From NCBI GenBank assembly GCA_027485815.1, contig JAIXQE010000051.1, positions 1 through 40,579 on the forward strand: DNA of 40,579 nucleotides, written 5' to 3'. Shown in pieces: positions 32,460 through 40,579 of this stretch. The notes under the pieces are model-generated. The model was not told the DNA's origin. It saw only the letters and a program-made list of their open reading frames with translations, and made no database searches. This DNA is from Opitutaceae bacterium. GTDB taxonomy: Bacteria; Verrucomicrobiota; Verrucomicrobiia; Opitutales; Opitutaceae. The translations under genes and the position numbers were made by a program. Every line of letters starts with the position of its first letter. Within the stretch, counting starts at the first letter, position 1.

Positions 32460-35066
32460 CTACAGGGAGGCCCGGACCTTCTGCACCTCGAAGCACTCGA
32501 TGACGTCGCCCGGCGCGTAGCCGTTGAAATCGTCGAGCTTGATGCCGCACTCGAGACCCGCGCGGACCTCGTTGGCGTCGTCCTTGAACCGGCGGAGCGT
32601 GCCGACGCGGCCCTCGTGGAGGATCTCGCGGCCGCTGCGCAGGCGCGCGGCGGCGTTGCGGTTGATCTTGCCCTCGGTGACCAGGCAGCCGGCCACGAAG
32701 CCCTTGGCGAGCGGGAAGACCTGCCGGACCTCCGCGGCGCCCGTCTTGATCTCCTTGATGTCGGGATCGAGCAGGTCGGCCATCATCTCGCGGACCTTGT
32801 CGCCCATCTCATAGATGATGTCGAAGGTCTCGATCCGCACCCCGTGGTGCTTGGCGAGCGGAGTGACGCCGTTCTCGAGGCGCGTGTGGAAGCCGATGAT
32901 GAGGGCGCCGGAGGCGCCGGCCATCAGCACGTCGTTCTTCGTGACCAGGCCGACCTCGATCGAGACGATCTCCAGCTGGACCTTCGCGCTCTTGATGCCG
33001 TCGAGGATGACCCGGACCGCCTCGGAGGAGCCGAAGACGTCGGTCTTGACGATGACCTTGAGGACCTTGGCCTGGGTGGCCGCGATGTTGGCGAACAGGC
33101 GTTCGACCGTGACCTCCTTGGGGGCGGCGGCGGCGGTGGTGGCCTCCTTTTTCAGCCGGAGCGTCTCCTCCTCGGCGAGCTTCTCGGCCTCGCGGGCATT
33201 CTTGACCGCCTTGAACGTGGCGCCGCTGTCGGGCGTGCCGGACCAGCCGATGACGCGGACGGGGGTCCCCGGGGGCGCCTCCTTCACCGTGCGGCCCTGG
33301 TCGTCGAACATGGCCCGGACCTTCGCGTAATTCGGACCGCTCACGAGGGCGTCGCCCACCCGCAGGGTGCCGCGTTGGACGATGACCGTGGCAAGGGGGC
33401 CGCGGCCGAAGTCGATCTCGGACTCGATGATCAGGCCGCTGGCCTCGGCTTTCGGGTTGGCCTTCAGCTCGAGCACATCGGCCTGCAGCACGACCATCTC
33501 GAGCAGTTCGGTGATGCCCTGGTTCTTGATCGCGGCGACGGGGACGGTAATCGTCTCCCCACCCCAATCCTCGGGGGCGATGCCGCGCTGCTGCATCTGG
33601 TTCTTCACCTGATCCAGGTTGGCGCCCTTGACGTCCATCTTGTTGACCGCGACCAGCAGGGCGAAGCGCTCCGGATGGGACTGCTTCTCGGCGAGGGCGA
33701 TCTTGAGGGCCTCCTCGGTCTGCGGCATGAAGCCGTCGTCGGCGGCCACCACCAGAATGGCGATGTCGGTGACGCTCGCGCCGCGGGCGCGCATCTTGGT
33801 GAAGGCGGCGTGACCGGGGGTGTCGAGGAAGGTGAGTTTCCGGCCGTTGAACTCGATCTGGTAGGCGCCGATGTGCTGGGTGATGCCGCCGGCCTCGCCC
33901 GCGGCGACGTTGGCCTTGCGGATGGCGTCGAGGAGGGAGGTCTTGCCGTGGTCGACGTGACCGAGAATGCAGACCACCGGGGGCCGCGGGACGAGGTGCT
34001 TGGACTCATCCTCCTCCGGCTTCTTCTCCTTCTTTTCCTTGGCGGCCTGCTGGGCCGCGGCGTCGCCGCGGTGCTTGATCTCCAGCAGGAAGCCGTACTT
34101 TTCGGCCACTTTTTGGGCGACGGCCTCCTCGATGGTGGAGTTCATCGCCGCGAAGCCCACCAATTGGTTGAGCTCCGAGATCAGCTTAAAGGGTTTCAGT
34201 CCCAGCGCGGCGGCAAAGTCCCGCACCACGATGGGCGGCTTCAGGTGGAGGATCTTGACGTCGCCCTGGGTGGTGATCTGGAAGGCCGGAGCCGGAGCCG
34301 TGGCGCCGGGCAGGGGCGGCGCCTTGGGTGCCATCACGGGCGCAGGGGCCGCAACGCGGGGCGGCAGGGCCGGGGGCAGCGCGGGGGGCTTGGGGGCCGC
34401 CACCGGGGCGGAGGCGACCGGCGCGACGGGGGCCGCGGGGGCGGCCGGGGCCGACGCGGCGGGACGCACCGGCGGCACCACGACGGAGGGCGCGGGGCGG
34501 ACGGGCGGCGGATTCAGCGCGACCGGAGGGCGGACGGGGGCCGGGGACGACGCGGGCGGAGGCGTGAAGGGGGGGCGGGAAGCCGGGGGCGGCACCGACA
34601 CCGGCGGCGGGGCCGAGACCGGCTTGGGCAGTGCGGGCGGGGGCGGCGGGGCGGAAACGGGCTTCGGCGGCGGCGGAGCGACCGGAGCGGGCGGCGGCGG
34701 GGGCGCGGGAGGAGGCGGCGGGGTGGCGGCGGCCTTCTGGGCGGCGGCCTTGGCGGCGGCGGCGGCCTCGCGTTCGCGCTCGATGTCCTGCCGGCTCTTG
34801 ACGAAGACCCCGGTGGGCAGGTTCACCCGGGGCGGGCCGGCCTCGGGGGCGGGCGCGGCGGCGGGAGCCTCGGCCGGAGCCGCGGGGGCCTCGGCCGGGC
34901 GGCGGGCGGCAAACTCCTCGCGCAGCGCCGCGGCGCTGATGTTGTCCACGGTACTCGAGACCGACTTGACGTCCTGGGCGATGATCCGGCGCTCCTTGAG
35001 CAGCGCCATCATCTCCTTGTTGTCCAGGCCGAGCTCCTCGGCGAGTTTGTGGATGCGGATGCTCAT
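32460..35066 (-). CDS. infB: Translation initiation factor IF-2
   Basis: 868 residues. An N-terminal IF2_N module (1-45) is followed by an extreme Pro/Ala-rich linker (about 55-265). A second IF2_N-type module follows at about 270-330. The G domain has GHVDHGKTS (about 369-377), DTPGHAAF and NKMD motifs. Domains II-IV run to the end ([37 protein letters not shown]). IF-2 brings initiator tRNA to the 30S subunit. The low-complexity linker contains repeated PPPP blocks and is longer than in many bacteria. It is 24 bp after nusA. Confidence 0.97.
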   Translation of the reverse strand: MSIRIHKLAEELGLDNKEMMALLKERRIIAQDVKSVSSTVDNISAAALREEFAARRPAEAPAAPAEAPAAAPAPEAGPPRVNLPTGVFVKSRQDIEREREAAAAAKAAAQKAAATPPPPPAPPPPPAPVAPPPPKPVSAPPPPPALPKPVSAPPPVSVPPPASRPPFTPPPASSPAPVRPPVALNPPPVRPAPSVVVPPVRPAASAPAAPAAPVAPVASAPVAAPKPPALPPALPPRVAAPAPVMAPKAPPLPGATAPAPAFQITTQGDVKILHLKPPIVVRDFAAALGLKPFKLISELNQLVGFAAMNSTIEEAVAQKVAEKYGFLLEIKHRGDAAAQQAAKEKKEKKPEEDESKHLVPRPPVVCILGHVDHGKTSLLDAIRKANVAAGEAGGITQHIGAYQIEFNGRKLTFLDTPGHAAFTKMRARGASVTDIAILVVAADDGFMPQTEEALKIALAEKQSHPERFALLVAVNKMDVKGANLDQVKNQMQQRGIAPEDWGGETITVPVAAIKNQGITELLEMVVLQADVLELKANPKAEASGLIIESEIDFGRGPLATVIVQRGTLRVGDALVSGPNYAKVRAMFDDQGRTVKEAPPGTPVRVIGWSGTPDSGATFKAVKNAREAEKLAEEETLRLKKEATTAAAAPKEVTVERLFANIAATQAKVLKVIVKTDVFGSSEAVRVILDGIKSAKVQLEIVSIEVGLVTKNDVLMAGASGALIIGFHTRLENGVTPLAKHHGVRIETFDIIYEMGDKVREMMADLLDPDIKEIKTGAAEVRQVFPLAKGFVAGCLVTEGKINRNAAARLRSGREILHEGRVGTLRRFKDDANEVRAGLECGIKLDDFNGYAPGDVIECFEVQKVRASL

Positions 35067-35090
35067 GCGTTCGGACCTGGACGATGCGGG

Positions 35091-36323
35091 TTACTGCGCC
35101 TGCGCGGCGACGCGCTGGATGACGAGGGCGGCTTCCTCCGGGCTGAAGCCGGCGCCTTCGAGATCGGCCGCCTCCACGCCCTCGAAGAGTTCCAGCGAGA
35201 CGAAGCCAGCCTTGACGAGCCGCAGGGCGAGGTCCTCGGCGACCCCGAGGCCGGCGACCAGCTTGCGCTTGGCGTCGCCCTCCGGGTCGGCGCCGACGGC
35301 GCGGAATTCCTCGATGTCGATCCGCCAGCCGACGAGCCGCGACGTCAACCGGGCGTTCTGCCCCTTGCGGCCGATCGCGATGGCGAGGTCGTCGTTGGCC
35401 ACCCGGAGCAAAATGCGCCGGGCCTTCTCGTCGAGGACGATCTCGCGCGGGATCGCGGGCTTCAGCGCCTCGATCACCATCTCGCGCGGGTCGGCGAAGA
35501 ACTTGATGATGTCGATCTTCTCCCCGCCGAGTTCGCGGACGATCGTCTTCACCCGGGCGCCGCGCGCGCCGACGCAGGCGCCCACCGGATCGACCTTGGG
35601 ATCGGTGCTCGTGACGGCGATCTTGGTGCGGTAGCCGGGCTCGCGGGCGAAGGCCTCGATCTTGACGGTGCCGTCGGCCACCTCGGTGACCTCGAGTTCG
35701 AAGAGGCGGCGGACGAAGCGGGGGCTGGCGCGGCTGAGCACGATCTCAGGGCCGCGGGGCGTGCTTTGGATTTCCAGCAGGAGGCAGCGGATCCGCTCGC
35801 CCGGCTGGTACTCCTCGCCCGGCACCTGTTCCTTGGCGGGCATCACGGCCTCGGCCTTGCCCAGGTCGATGAAGAGGTCGTTGCGCTCGCGGCGTCGCAC
35901 CGTGCCCGTGACGATGTTGCCGACCTGGTCCTTGAAATCGTCGAAGATCCGGTCCTTCTCGAACTGCCGCAGCCGCTGCATCACCGCCTGGCGGGCCGTC
36001 TGGGCGGCGATGCGCCCGAGGGAGGAGGGATCGATCGCCTTCTCGAGGACCTCGCCGATCACCGCTCCGGGCTTGAGCGCCTGCGCCTTCTCGACGTGGA
36101 GCTCCGTGCGGGGATTGCTGACCGAGTCGACCACCTTGAGCAGGCACCAGGCCTGCAGCTGGCCGTTGCGCGGGTTGATGTCGATCCGCAGTTCCTGGCC
36201 CGAGTTGACCCCCTTCTGGGCGGCCGTCTTGAGGGCGTTCGCGATCGTCGCGATCATCTCGGCGCGCGGGATGCCCTTTTCCTTTTCCATATACTCGAGG
36301 ACGGAGAGGATTTCGCTGCTCAT
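35091..36323 (-). CDS. nusA: Transcription termination/antitermination factor NusA
   Basis: 410 residues from the ATG at 36321-36323. NusA N-terminal domain 1-130 ([15 protein letters not shown]), S1 domain about 135-200, KH1 about 235-275 ([22 protein letters not shown]), KH2 about 305-345 ([20 protein letters not shown]), and a helix-hairpin-helix tail (355-408). NusA binds RNA polymerase and modulates pausing and termination. The usual upstream neighbour rimP is absent; a divergent prepilin gene takes its place. A promoter and intrinsic terminator precede the start codon (36351-36437), suggesting attenuation. Confidence 0.96.
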   Translation of the reverse strand: MSSEILSVLEYMEKEKGIPRAEMIATIANALKTAAQKGVNSGQELRIDINPRNGQLQAWCLLKVVDSVSNPRTELHVEKAQALKPGAVIGEVLEKAIDPSSLGRIAAQTARQAVMQRLRQFEKDRIFDDFKDQVGNIVTGTVRRRERNDLFIDLGKAEAVMPAKEQVPGEEYQPGERIRCLLLEIQSTPRGPEIVLSRASPRFVRRLFELEVTEVADGTVKIEAFAREPGYRTKIAVTSTDPKVDPVGACVGARGARVKTIVRELGGEKIDIIKFFADPREMVIEALKPAIPREIVLDEKARRILLRVANDDLAIAIGRKGQNARLTSRLVGWRIDIEEFRAVGADPEGDAKRKLVAGLGVAEDLALRLVKAGFVSLELFEGVEAADLEGAGFSPEEAALVIQRVAAQAQ

Positions 36324-36350
36324 GGCGTATGGAGGTGCGGGAAAGTTGGG

Positions 36351-36378
36351 AAAAAAAAAGCGGGCCGCAGGGCCCACT
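36351..36378 (-). terminator. Intrinsic terminator in the nusA leader (candidate attenuator)
   Basis: On the minus strand AGTGGGCC (36378-36371), loop CTGC, GGCCCGCT (36366-36359) gives an 8-bp stem with one G-T wobble, followed directly by eight T residues (the A-run 36351-36358). It ends 28 bp before the nusA start codon. No gene lies upstream on this strand for it to terminate; the next gene is divergent, so only the nusA leader transcript can be stopped here. Confidence 0.85.
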
Positions 36379-36408
36379 TTCCGGAGAGAGAGTGGAGGAG
36401 AACCGCGG

Positions 36409-36437
36409 AGGATTCGGCTCGCCTCCGGGATTGTCAA
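36409..36437 (-). promoter_or_regulatory. Candidate sigma-70 promoter of the nusA operon
   Basis: On the minus strand a perfect TTGACA (36437-36432) is followed after 17 bp by AATCCT (36414-36409), a poor -10 (3 of 6). Transcription would begin near 36402 and produce a leader of only about 50 nt before the terminator at 36351-36378. Confidence 0.45.
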
Positions 36438-36550
36438 GCCCGCCGCCCGCCGCGGCCGGGACGACGCGGGCAAAATCTGCTTGAGCCCGGGATTTTTCAC
36501 CGAAACCCTCCGCCGCTTCCTCGCGTCTTCCCCGCACCCTTACCTCGATT

Positions 36551-37360
36551 ATGACCATTGCCCGCACCGCCCCCAGCCTCGGAGCCGCCGCCCGCCGTCC
36601 CGGCTTCACGCTGATCGAGCTGCTCACCGTCATCGCCATCATCGGCATCCTCGCCGCGATCGTCATCCCGACGGTCGGCACGGTCCGCGAGAAGGCGCAG
36701 CGCGCGGTCGACGCCAACAACCTCCGCGAGATCCTGAAGGCCGCGCAGATCTACGCCGGCGACAACCAGGACCGCCTGCCCGATCCGATCAACATCGCCA
36801 ACTCCGTCCTCAACGCCCCCCAGCTGGCCTGGAAGTGGCCCGGCATCCTGGCGAAGAACAACATCCTCACCGATCCGACCTTCTTCTTCTCGAAGAACGA
36901 TCCCGCCTTCAGCGGCACCTTCCCGACGTTCATCATCCAGCCCTCCAACCAGCGCAATACGCTGCACACCTCCTTCACCTCGGGCCGCTCGCCCTCGTGG
37001 GAGTTCGTGGGCGGCGTCAAGATGAGCGACCCCGCGACCACCCCGGTCATCTACACTCGCGGTCTCCAGACCAACGGCCTCTGGAGCGAGACCTCCGGCG
37101 TCTACAAGGCGACCGGCGGCTACATCGCCTTCCTCGGTGGCAACATCGCGTTTTTCCCGGATACCAACAACCCGTCGCCTTTCGTCTCGAACAACCCGAC
37201 CTCGACCAGCACCACCCGCCCGAACAACATCCGGCAGGCCGTGCCCTTCAACGTCACCAACGCCAACCTGAGCGCCCGCATCTACGGGATCCCGCCCGCC
37301 TCGGGCGCGGCCGGCATGATCGGGACCGCCGGCGGCACCACCGCCCAGCGCGGGCCCTGA
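36551..37360 (+). CDS. Prepilin-like protein (type II/IV pseudopilin family)
   Basis: 269 residues. The leader of 18 residues ends RRPG, and the mature N-terminus is FTLIELLTVIAIIGILAAIVIPTVGTV with Glu at +5, a canonical prepilin helix. The body begins KAQRAVDANNLREILKAAQIYAGDNQDRLPD, as in the many verrucomicrobial and planctomycete pseudopilin-like proteins. The remainder is Asn/Thr/Pro-rich. The prepilin peptidase that would process it is not in the window. It is divergent from nusA and far from the gsp operon, so it is probably one of several dispersed pilin-like genes and not a core component. A strong terminator lies 130 bp downstream. Confidence 0.88.
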   Translation: MTIARTAPSLGAAARRPGFTLIELLTVIAIIGILAAIVIPTVGTVREKAQRAVDANNLREILKAAQIYAGDNQDRLPDPINIANSVLNAPQLAWKWPGILAKNNILTDPTFFFSKNDPAFSGTFPTFIIQPSNQRNTLHTSFTSGRSPSWEFVGGVKMSDPATTPVIYTRGLQTNGLWSETSGVYKATGGYIAFLGGNIAFFPDTNNPSPFVSNNPTSTSTTRPNNIRQAVPFNVTNANLSARIYGIPPASGAAGMIGTAGGTTAQRGP

Positions 37361-37944
37361 GCTCTCGGTCCGAGCCCTCTCCCCCCTTGGCTGATCCGAG
37401 GGGTCAAAATAGAGGTTAACCCTTAGACCAGCGCGCGGTGCCAGCAACCGTCCGCTGAGGCGATCATACCCCGCTCCCCTTCTCCTTCACCCCCGCGGCG
37501 TCGCGCCACGGGGGTTTTCTTTTTTAATATTAAAGTCCTGATAATCTAAATTTTACGTCAGTTTAGGTCCCCTCCCCCGCGCCGCGGGAGCGAAGCCGCC
37601 TGAGCTGGTTGGGGGTGCGCCCGCCGCCACCCGGGCACCTGAACGAAGGACAATCGAAGGAGAACTGAAGGATCCCTGTAGGCACACTGGAGGCAGGCCA
37701 CGAGGTTCGCCCGCCAGCGCCGTTTTCGGACCGAAACCAGGGCCTACCCCCCAGCGCCTCCCTTCGCCCGGCGACCGCGGTTCGTGGCCTCCGCGCGCGC
37801 CGGGGCGCCGTTGGTGCGGCGCGGCCGTCCGGGAGCCACGTCAAGCCGGCGTTACCCGGAATTCTCGGTCTCGGCATCCGCTTGCCGACCAAGACGTTCT
37901 CTGCCTCCTTCCCGGGTTTCCGCTTCCCCCACCCACACCCGTCG
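37361..37944. other. 584-bp intergenic region
   Basis: It contains a terminator at 37490-37525, then an AT-rich tract (about 37526-37562), then GC-rich sequence up to the pyrophosphatase gene. Between the prepilin stop and the terminator there are about 125 nt that could be a long 3' UTR or a small RNA (TTGGCT-N17-TAGAGG at 37387-37415 is a weak promoter match). I see no supported protein gene on either strand. Confidence 0.5.
37490..37525 (+). terminator. Rho-independent terminator downstream of the prepilin gene
   Basis: CCCCCG (37490-37495) and CGGGGG (37509-37514) pair perfectly, with an inner GGCG/CGCC extension, followed by TTTTCTTTTTT. It ends plus-strand transcripts from the prepilin gene or from a small RNA starting within the preceding 125 bp. 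Confidence 0.88.
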
Positions 37945-39717
37945 ATGACTTCCACCCGCGCCGCTCCCGCCGCCGCTCCCCGACCGGCCCCCGCTTCCGC
38001 CGCCGGCGCCGTCACCTACGTGGTCGGCCACCGCAATCCGGATGCGGACGCGATGTGTTCCGCCATCGCCTACGCGGCGCTGAAGGAGGCGAAGGGGGAG
38101 ACGGGGTTCGTGGCTGCCCGCTGCGGCAACTCGAACGCCCGCATCGACACGATCCTCACCCGCTTTCGGGTCCCCCTGCCCCATTACCTGAGCGACGTGT
38201 CCCCGCGGGTCCGTGACGTGATGACCAGCGACGTGGTCCATGTGCACGAGCAAGCGACTTGCGCGGAGGCCCTGGAACTGATCGACCGCCACCAGGTGCG
38301 CGTCCTCCCGGTGGCCAATGGCCGCCGCAAGCCCGTCGGCCTCATCAGCCTGGCGCAGCTGGGCGGCGTCTTCATCCCGCGGGTCAGCGAACCGCGCCTG
38401 ATGCGGCAGGTGCACAGCTCCCTCGCCGCCATCGCGCGGGCCCTGAAGGGGCAGGCGATCCACTTGGTCGACGCCGAGCGGGTCGAGGACCTCTTCGTGC
38501 GCCTCGGGACGATGGACATCCGCTCCTTCTGGAGCATTTCCGTGCGGGAGAACATTCCCGCCCAGCAGTCGATCATCATCGTGGGCGACCGCGACGACGT
38601 GCAGCGGCGGGCGATCGATCTCGGCATCCGGGCGCTGGTGGTGACGAGTGGCCTGCCGGTCGCGCCGGACGTCGAGGCGGCCGCGCGGGAGCGCGGCGTC
38701 AGCATCATCTCGAGCCCGTACGACTCGGCGACCACCGCGTGGGTCGTGCGCACCGCCTCCAACCTGGAGCGCGCGATTGACCGCAGCTTCCTCACCGTCG
38801 ACGCGGATACCCGGGTGGCGGATGCCCGCAAGCAGTTCGGCTTGAGCACGCAGGCGGTGCTGGTGACCGACGACGAGGGCCGCCTCGCGGGCATCCTGAC
38901 CAAGAGCGACATCCTCAAGCCCGTACGCACCCGCCTGGTGCTGGTGGACCACAATGAGCTGACGCAGGCGGTGCCGGGCGCGGAGGAGGTCACGATCGCG
39001 GAGATCATCGACCACCATCGCCTCGGCAGCCTCAACACCGCGCAGCCGATCCTGTTCATCAATGAGCCCGTCGGCTCCACCTGCACCATCGTGGCGGACC
39101 TGTTCCGGCGGGAGGGGCTGCAACCCTCGCCGGCGATCGCGGGGATCATGATGTCGGGCCTCATCTCGGACACCCTGCACCTGCAGGGCCCGACGACCAC
39201 CGGCAAGGACGCCCTGATGCTGGCGTGGCTCGGCGAGATCGCGGGCGTCGACTCCAAGCGGCTGGCGGAGGAGATCTTCAACTCCGGTTCGGTCATTTTG
39301 GCGCAGACGCCCGACAAGGTCGTGCGGTCGGACTTCAAGGTGTACGAGGAGGAGGGCGTGCGCTTCTCGGTGTCGCAGGTGGAGGAGCTCGGGTTCGGCA
39401 ACTTCGAGGCCAACGCGACCGGGATCGCCCGTGCGATGAAGGAGCTGCGGGACGAGGAGAAGCTCGCCTTCGCCGCGCTGCTCGTGACCGACATCAACAC
39501 CCAGAATTCCCTGCTGCTGGTGAAGGGTGAGGGCGCGTTCCTCGAGCGGATCCGCTATGCGCGCCGGGAGTTGGACGATTTGTTCGACCTGCCGGGGGTG
39601 GTCAGCCGCAAGAAACAGCTGATCCCCTACCTCACGACCGTGATCAAGGAGATGGCGGCCGACGGCAGCCTGACCGCCGGTAAGAGCACCTCCCCGTTCG
39701 GCCGCCGCCGCCGCTGA
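37945..39717 (+). CDS. CBS-domain manganese-dependent inorganic pyrophosphatase
   Basis: 590 residues from the ATG at 37945; the upstream in-frame sequence is not conserved-looking. It is a family II pyrophosphatase: GHRNPDADAMCSAIAYA (28-44), LVDHNE (333-338), IIDHHRLGS (354-362) and a C-terminal DHHA2 domain. Inserted after the first part are a CBS domain (about 88-145), a DRTGG domain (about 195-275) and a second CBS domain (about 280-328). Such CBS-PPases hydrolyse pyrophosphate with Mn/Co and are inhibited or activated by adenine nucleotides and, in DRTGG-containing forms, by diadenosine polyphosphates (family knowledge). The PAS sensor gene starts 18 bp downstream on the same strand. 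Confidence 0.94.
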   Translation: MTSTRAAPAAAPRPAPASAAGAVTYVVGHRNPDADAMCSAIAYAALKEAKGETGFVAARCGNSNARIDTILTRFRVPLPHYLSDVSPRVRDVMTSDVVHVHEQATCAEALELIDRHQVRVLPVANGRRKPVGLISLAQLGGVFIPRVSEPRLMRQVHSSLAAIARALKGQAIHLVDAERVEDLFVRLGTMDIRSFWSISVRENIPAQQSIIIVGDRDDVQRRAIDLGIRALVVTSGLPVAPDVEAAARERGVSIISSPYDSATTAWVVRTASNLERAIDRSFLTVDADTRVADARKQFGLSTQAVLVTDDEGRLAGILTKSDILKPVRTRLVLVDHNELTQAVPGAEEVTIAEIIDHHRLGSLNTAQPILFINEPVGSTCTIVADLFRREGLQPSPAIAGIMMSGLISDTLHLQGPTTTGKDALMLAWLGEIAGVDSKRLAEEIFNSGSVILAQTPDKVVRSDFKVYEEEGVRFSVSQVEELGFGNFEANATGIARAMKELRDEEKLAFAALLVTDINTQNSLLLVKGEGAFLERIRYARRELDDLFDLPGVVSRKKQLIPYLTTVIKEMAADGSLTAGKSTSPFGRRRR

Positions 39718-39735
39718 CCCCCGCCGCCCCGCGCG

Positions 39736-40579
39736 ATGAGCACGAATCCCCCGCTCCCGGCGCCGGGCGCCGCCGACTCCCTCGAGGCTTCCCTCCTCCG
39801 GGTGCTGATGGAGACCAGCCCGGACCGGATCTATTTCAAGGACCGCGAGAGCCGCTTCGTGCGGAACAGCCACGCCCACGCCCTTTCGCTGGGCGCGGCG
39901 TCGCCGGAGGAATGCATCGGCCGGACTGATTTCGATTATTTCACCCGGGAGCACGCGGAGCGGGCCTTCGCCGACGAGCAGGAGATCATCCGCACCGGAC
40001 GTCCGGTCATCGCGAAGGTGGAGCGCCTCACCCGTCGCGACGGCACGCAGGGCTGGGCCTCAAGCACCAAGATGCCGTGGCGGGACGGCGCCGGCCGGAT
40101 CATCGGGACCTTCGGCCTGACGCGGGACATCACCGCGGCGAAGGAGGCCGAGGAGCGGTTGAACGAGGAGCGCATTCTGCTGCGCACCATCATCGACCAC
40201 CTGCCGAGCCGGCTGTACGTGAAGGACACCGCCTCGCGTTACGTGCTGAACAACCGCGCGCACCTGGCGTCCCTCGGGGCGGCCGCGGCGGAGGACGTGC
40301 GGGGCCGGACCACGCTGGACTTCTATCCGGGCGAGCGGGGCCGCCAGGCCCTGGCGGACGACCAGCAGGTGCTGGGCGGCGGCCCGCCGATCATCAACCA
40401 GGAGAAGTCGGACTTCGGCCCGGCCGGGGACGTGCACTGGTCGCTCGTCACCAAGGTACTGCTGCGGGACGCGCGCGACCACGTGGTGGGTCTGGTGGGA
40501 ATCAGCCACGACATCACCCGGCGCAAGCGGGCCGAGGAGGAGTTGCGGCGGCGGAGTGCGGAGATGGAGGCGGACCTGG
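39736..40579 (+). CDS. PAS-PAS sensor protein, N-terminal part (cut by window end)
   Basis: 281 residues are visible from the ATG at 39736, with the frame open to the edge. There are two PAS/PAC modules: about 18-132 (METSPDRIYFKDRESRF, MPWRDGAGRIIGTFGLTRDIT) and about 150-262 (IIDHLPSRLYVKDTASRYV, LLRDARDHVVGLVGISHDIT). A coiled-coil start (RRKRAEEELRRRSAEMEADL) follows the second. The two are related (YFKD and YVKD openings), suggesting duplication. There is no membrane segment so far, so it is a cytoplasmic sensor. The output domain, probably a histidine kinase or diguanylate cyclase, is outside the window. Confidence 0.85.
   Translation, partial: MSTNPPLPAPGAADSLEASLLRVLMETSPDRIYFKDRESRFVRNSHAHALSLGAASPEECIGRTDFDYFTREHAERAFADEQEIIRTGRPVIAKVERLTRRDGTQGWASSTKMPWRDGAGRIIGTFGLTRDITAAKEAEERLNEERILLRTIIDHLPSRLYVKDTASRYVLNNRAHLASLGAAAAEDVRGRTTLDFYPGERGRQALADDQQVLGGGPPIINQEKSDFGPAGDVHWSLVTKVLLRDARDHVVGLVGISHDITRRKRAEEELRRRSAEMEADL

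Noticed and set aside
32370-36554. Very long plus-strand open frame opposite infB and nusA
   Set aside because: It is an antisense shadow of two certain genes in GC-rich DNA, with His/Asp/Gly/Arg-biased translation and no domain.
37563-38015. 150-residue protein on the minus strand upstream of the pyrophosphatase
   Set aside because: It overlaps the pyrophosphatase start, is Gly/Arg/Pro-rich without a recognisable domain or hydrophobic core, and looks like an open frame produced by high GC.
1-40579. CRISPR arrays, insertion sequences, phage or attachment sites
   Set aside because: No regularly spaced direct repeats, transposase, integrase or terminal inverted repeats were seen. The tRNA-Val gene has no partial copy nearby that would suggest an integration site.

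Overview
The window is GC-rich, densely coded DNA that most resembles a member of the Verrucomicrobiota, probably the Opitutaceae. The pointers are an exosortase-type PEP-CTERM protein, a secreted protein ending in two copies of the long C-terminal repeat seen in that group, prepilin-like proteins, and a nusA-infB-rbfA-nrnA-truB-ribF cluster. This assignment is an inference from protein style and gene order; no rRNA lies in the window. Everything is chromosomal in character. I see no transposase, phage, CRISPR array or plasmid gene.

Layout. 1-1413 (minus): a receiver-only response regulator followed by a PEP-CTERM surface protein. 1577-4919 (plus): a secreted DUF1080-type protein and a DUF3516-type DEAD/DEAH helicase. 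4965-19865 (minus): a 15 kb block in which a small glycine-rich secreted protein heads a type II secretion/type IV pilus-like operon (gspE-F-G-H-I-J-K, a PilM-PilN fusion, PilO, a GspC-like protein and a secretin made as two proteins). A membrane histidine kinase and an NtrC-type regulator lacking the GAFTGA loop follow. Five junctions from gspJ to the secretin N-part are 4-nt ATGA overlaps, as are gspF/gspG and kinase/regulator. 20272-22329 (plus): a secreted cyclophilin with Ig-like and tandem C-terminal repeats, a plausible cargo of the neighbouring secretion system.

22401-24268: a small membrane protein, a divergent HTH regulator with an operator-like dyad over its start codon and a second copy inside the gene, and a LamG-VanZ fusion. 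24299-26257 (minus): trmL, smpB, rpoZ with an intrinsic terminator, and an HNH nuclease. 26364-28022 (minus): a LuxR-type response regulator and a soluble histidine kinase. 28348-29280 (minus): clpS overlapped by a DUF2017-like gene, then tRNA-Val(GAC). 29343-36323 (minus): the nusA-infB-rbfA-nrnA-truB-ribF translation cluster, preceded by a promoter and a strong terminator upstream of the nusA start codon. 36551-40579 (plus): a prepilin-like protein with a downstream terminator, a CBS/DRTGG-containing manganese pyrophosphatase, and the start of a PAS-PAS sensor protein cut by the window edge.

The strongest candidates for something new are the secretin divided inside its N3 domain into two separately exported proteins, the GAFTGA-less NtrC regulator directly downstream of it, the twin ATTATGC-N11-GCAT dyads of the HTH gene, and the apparent attenuator before nusA.
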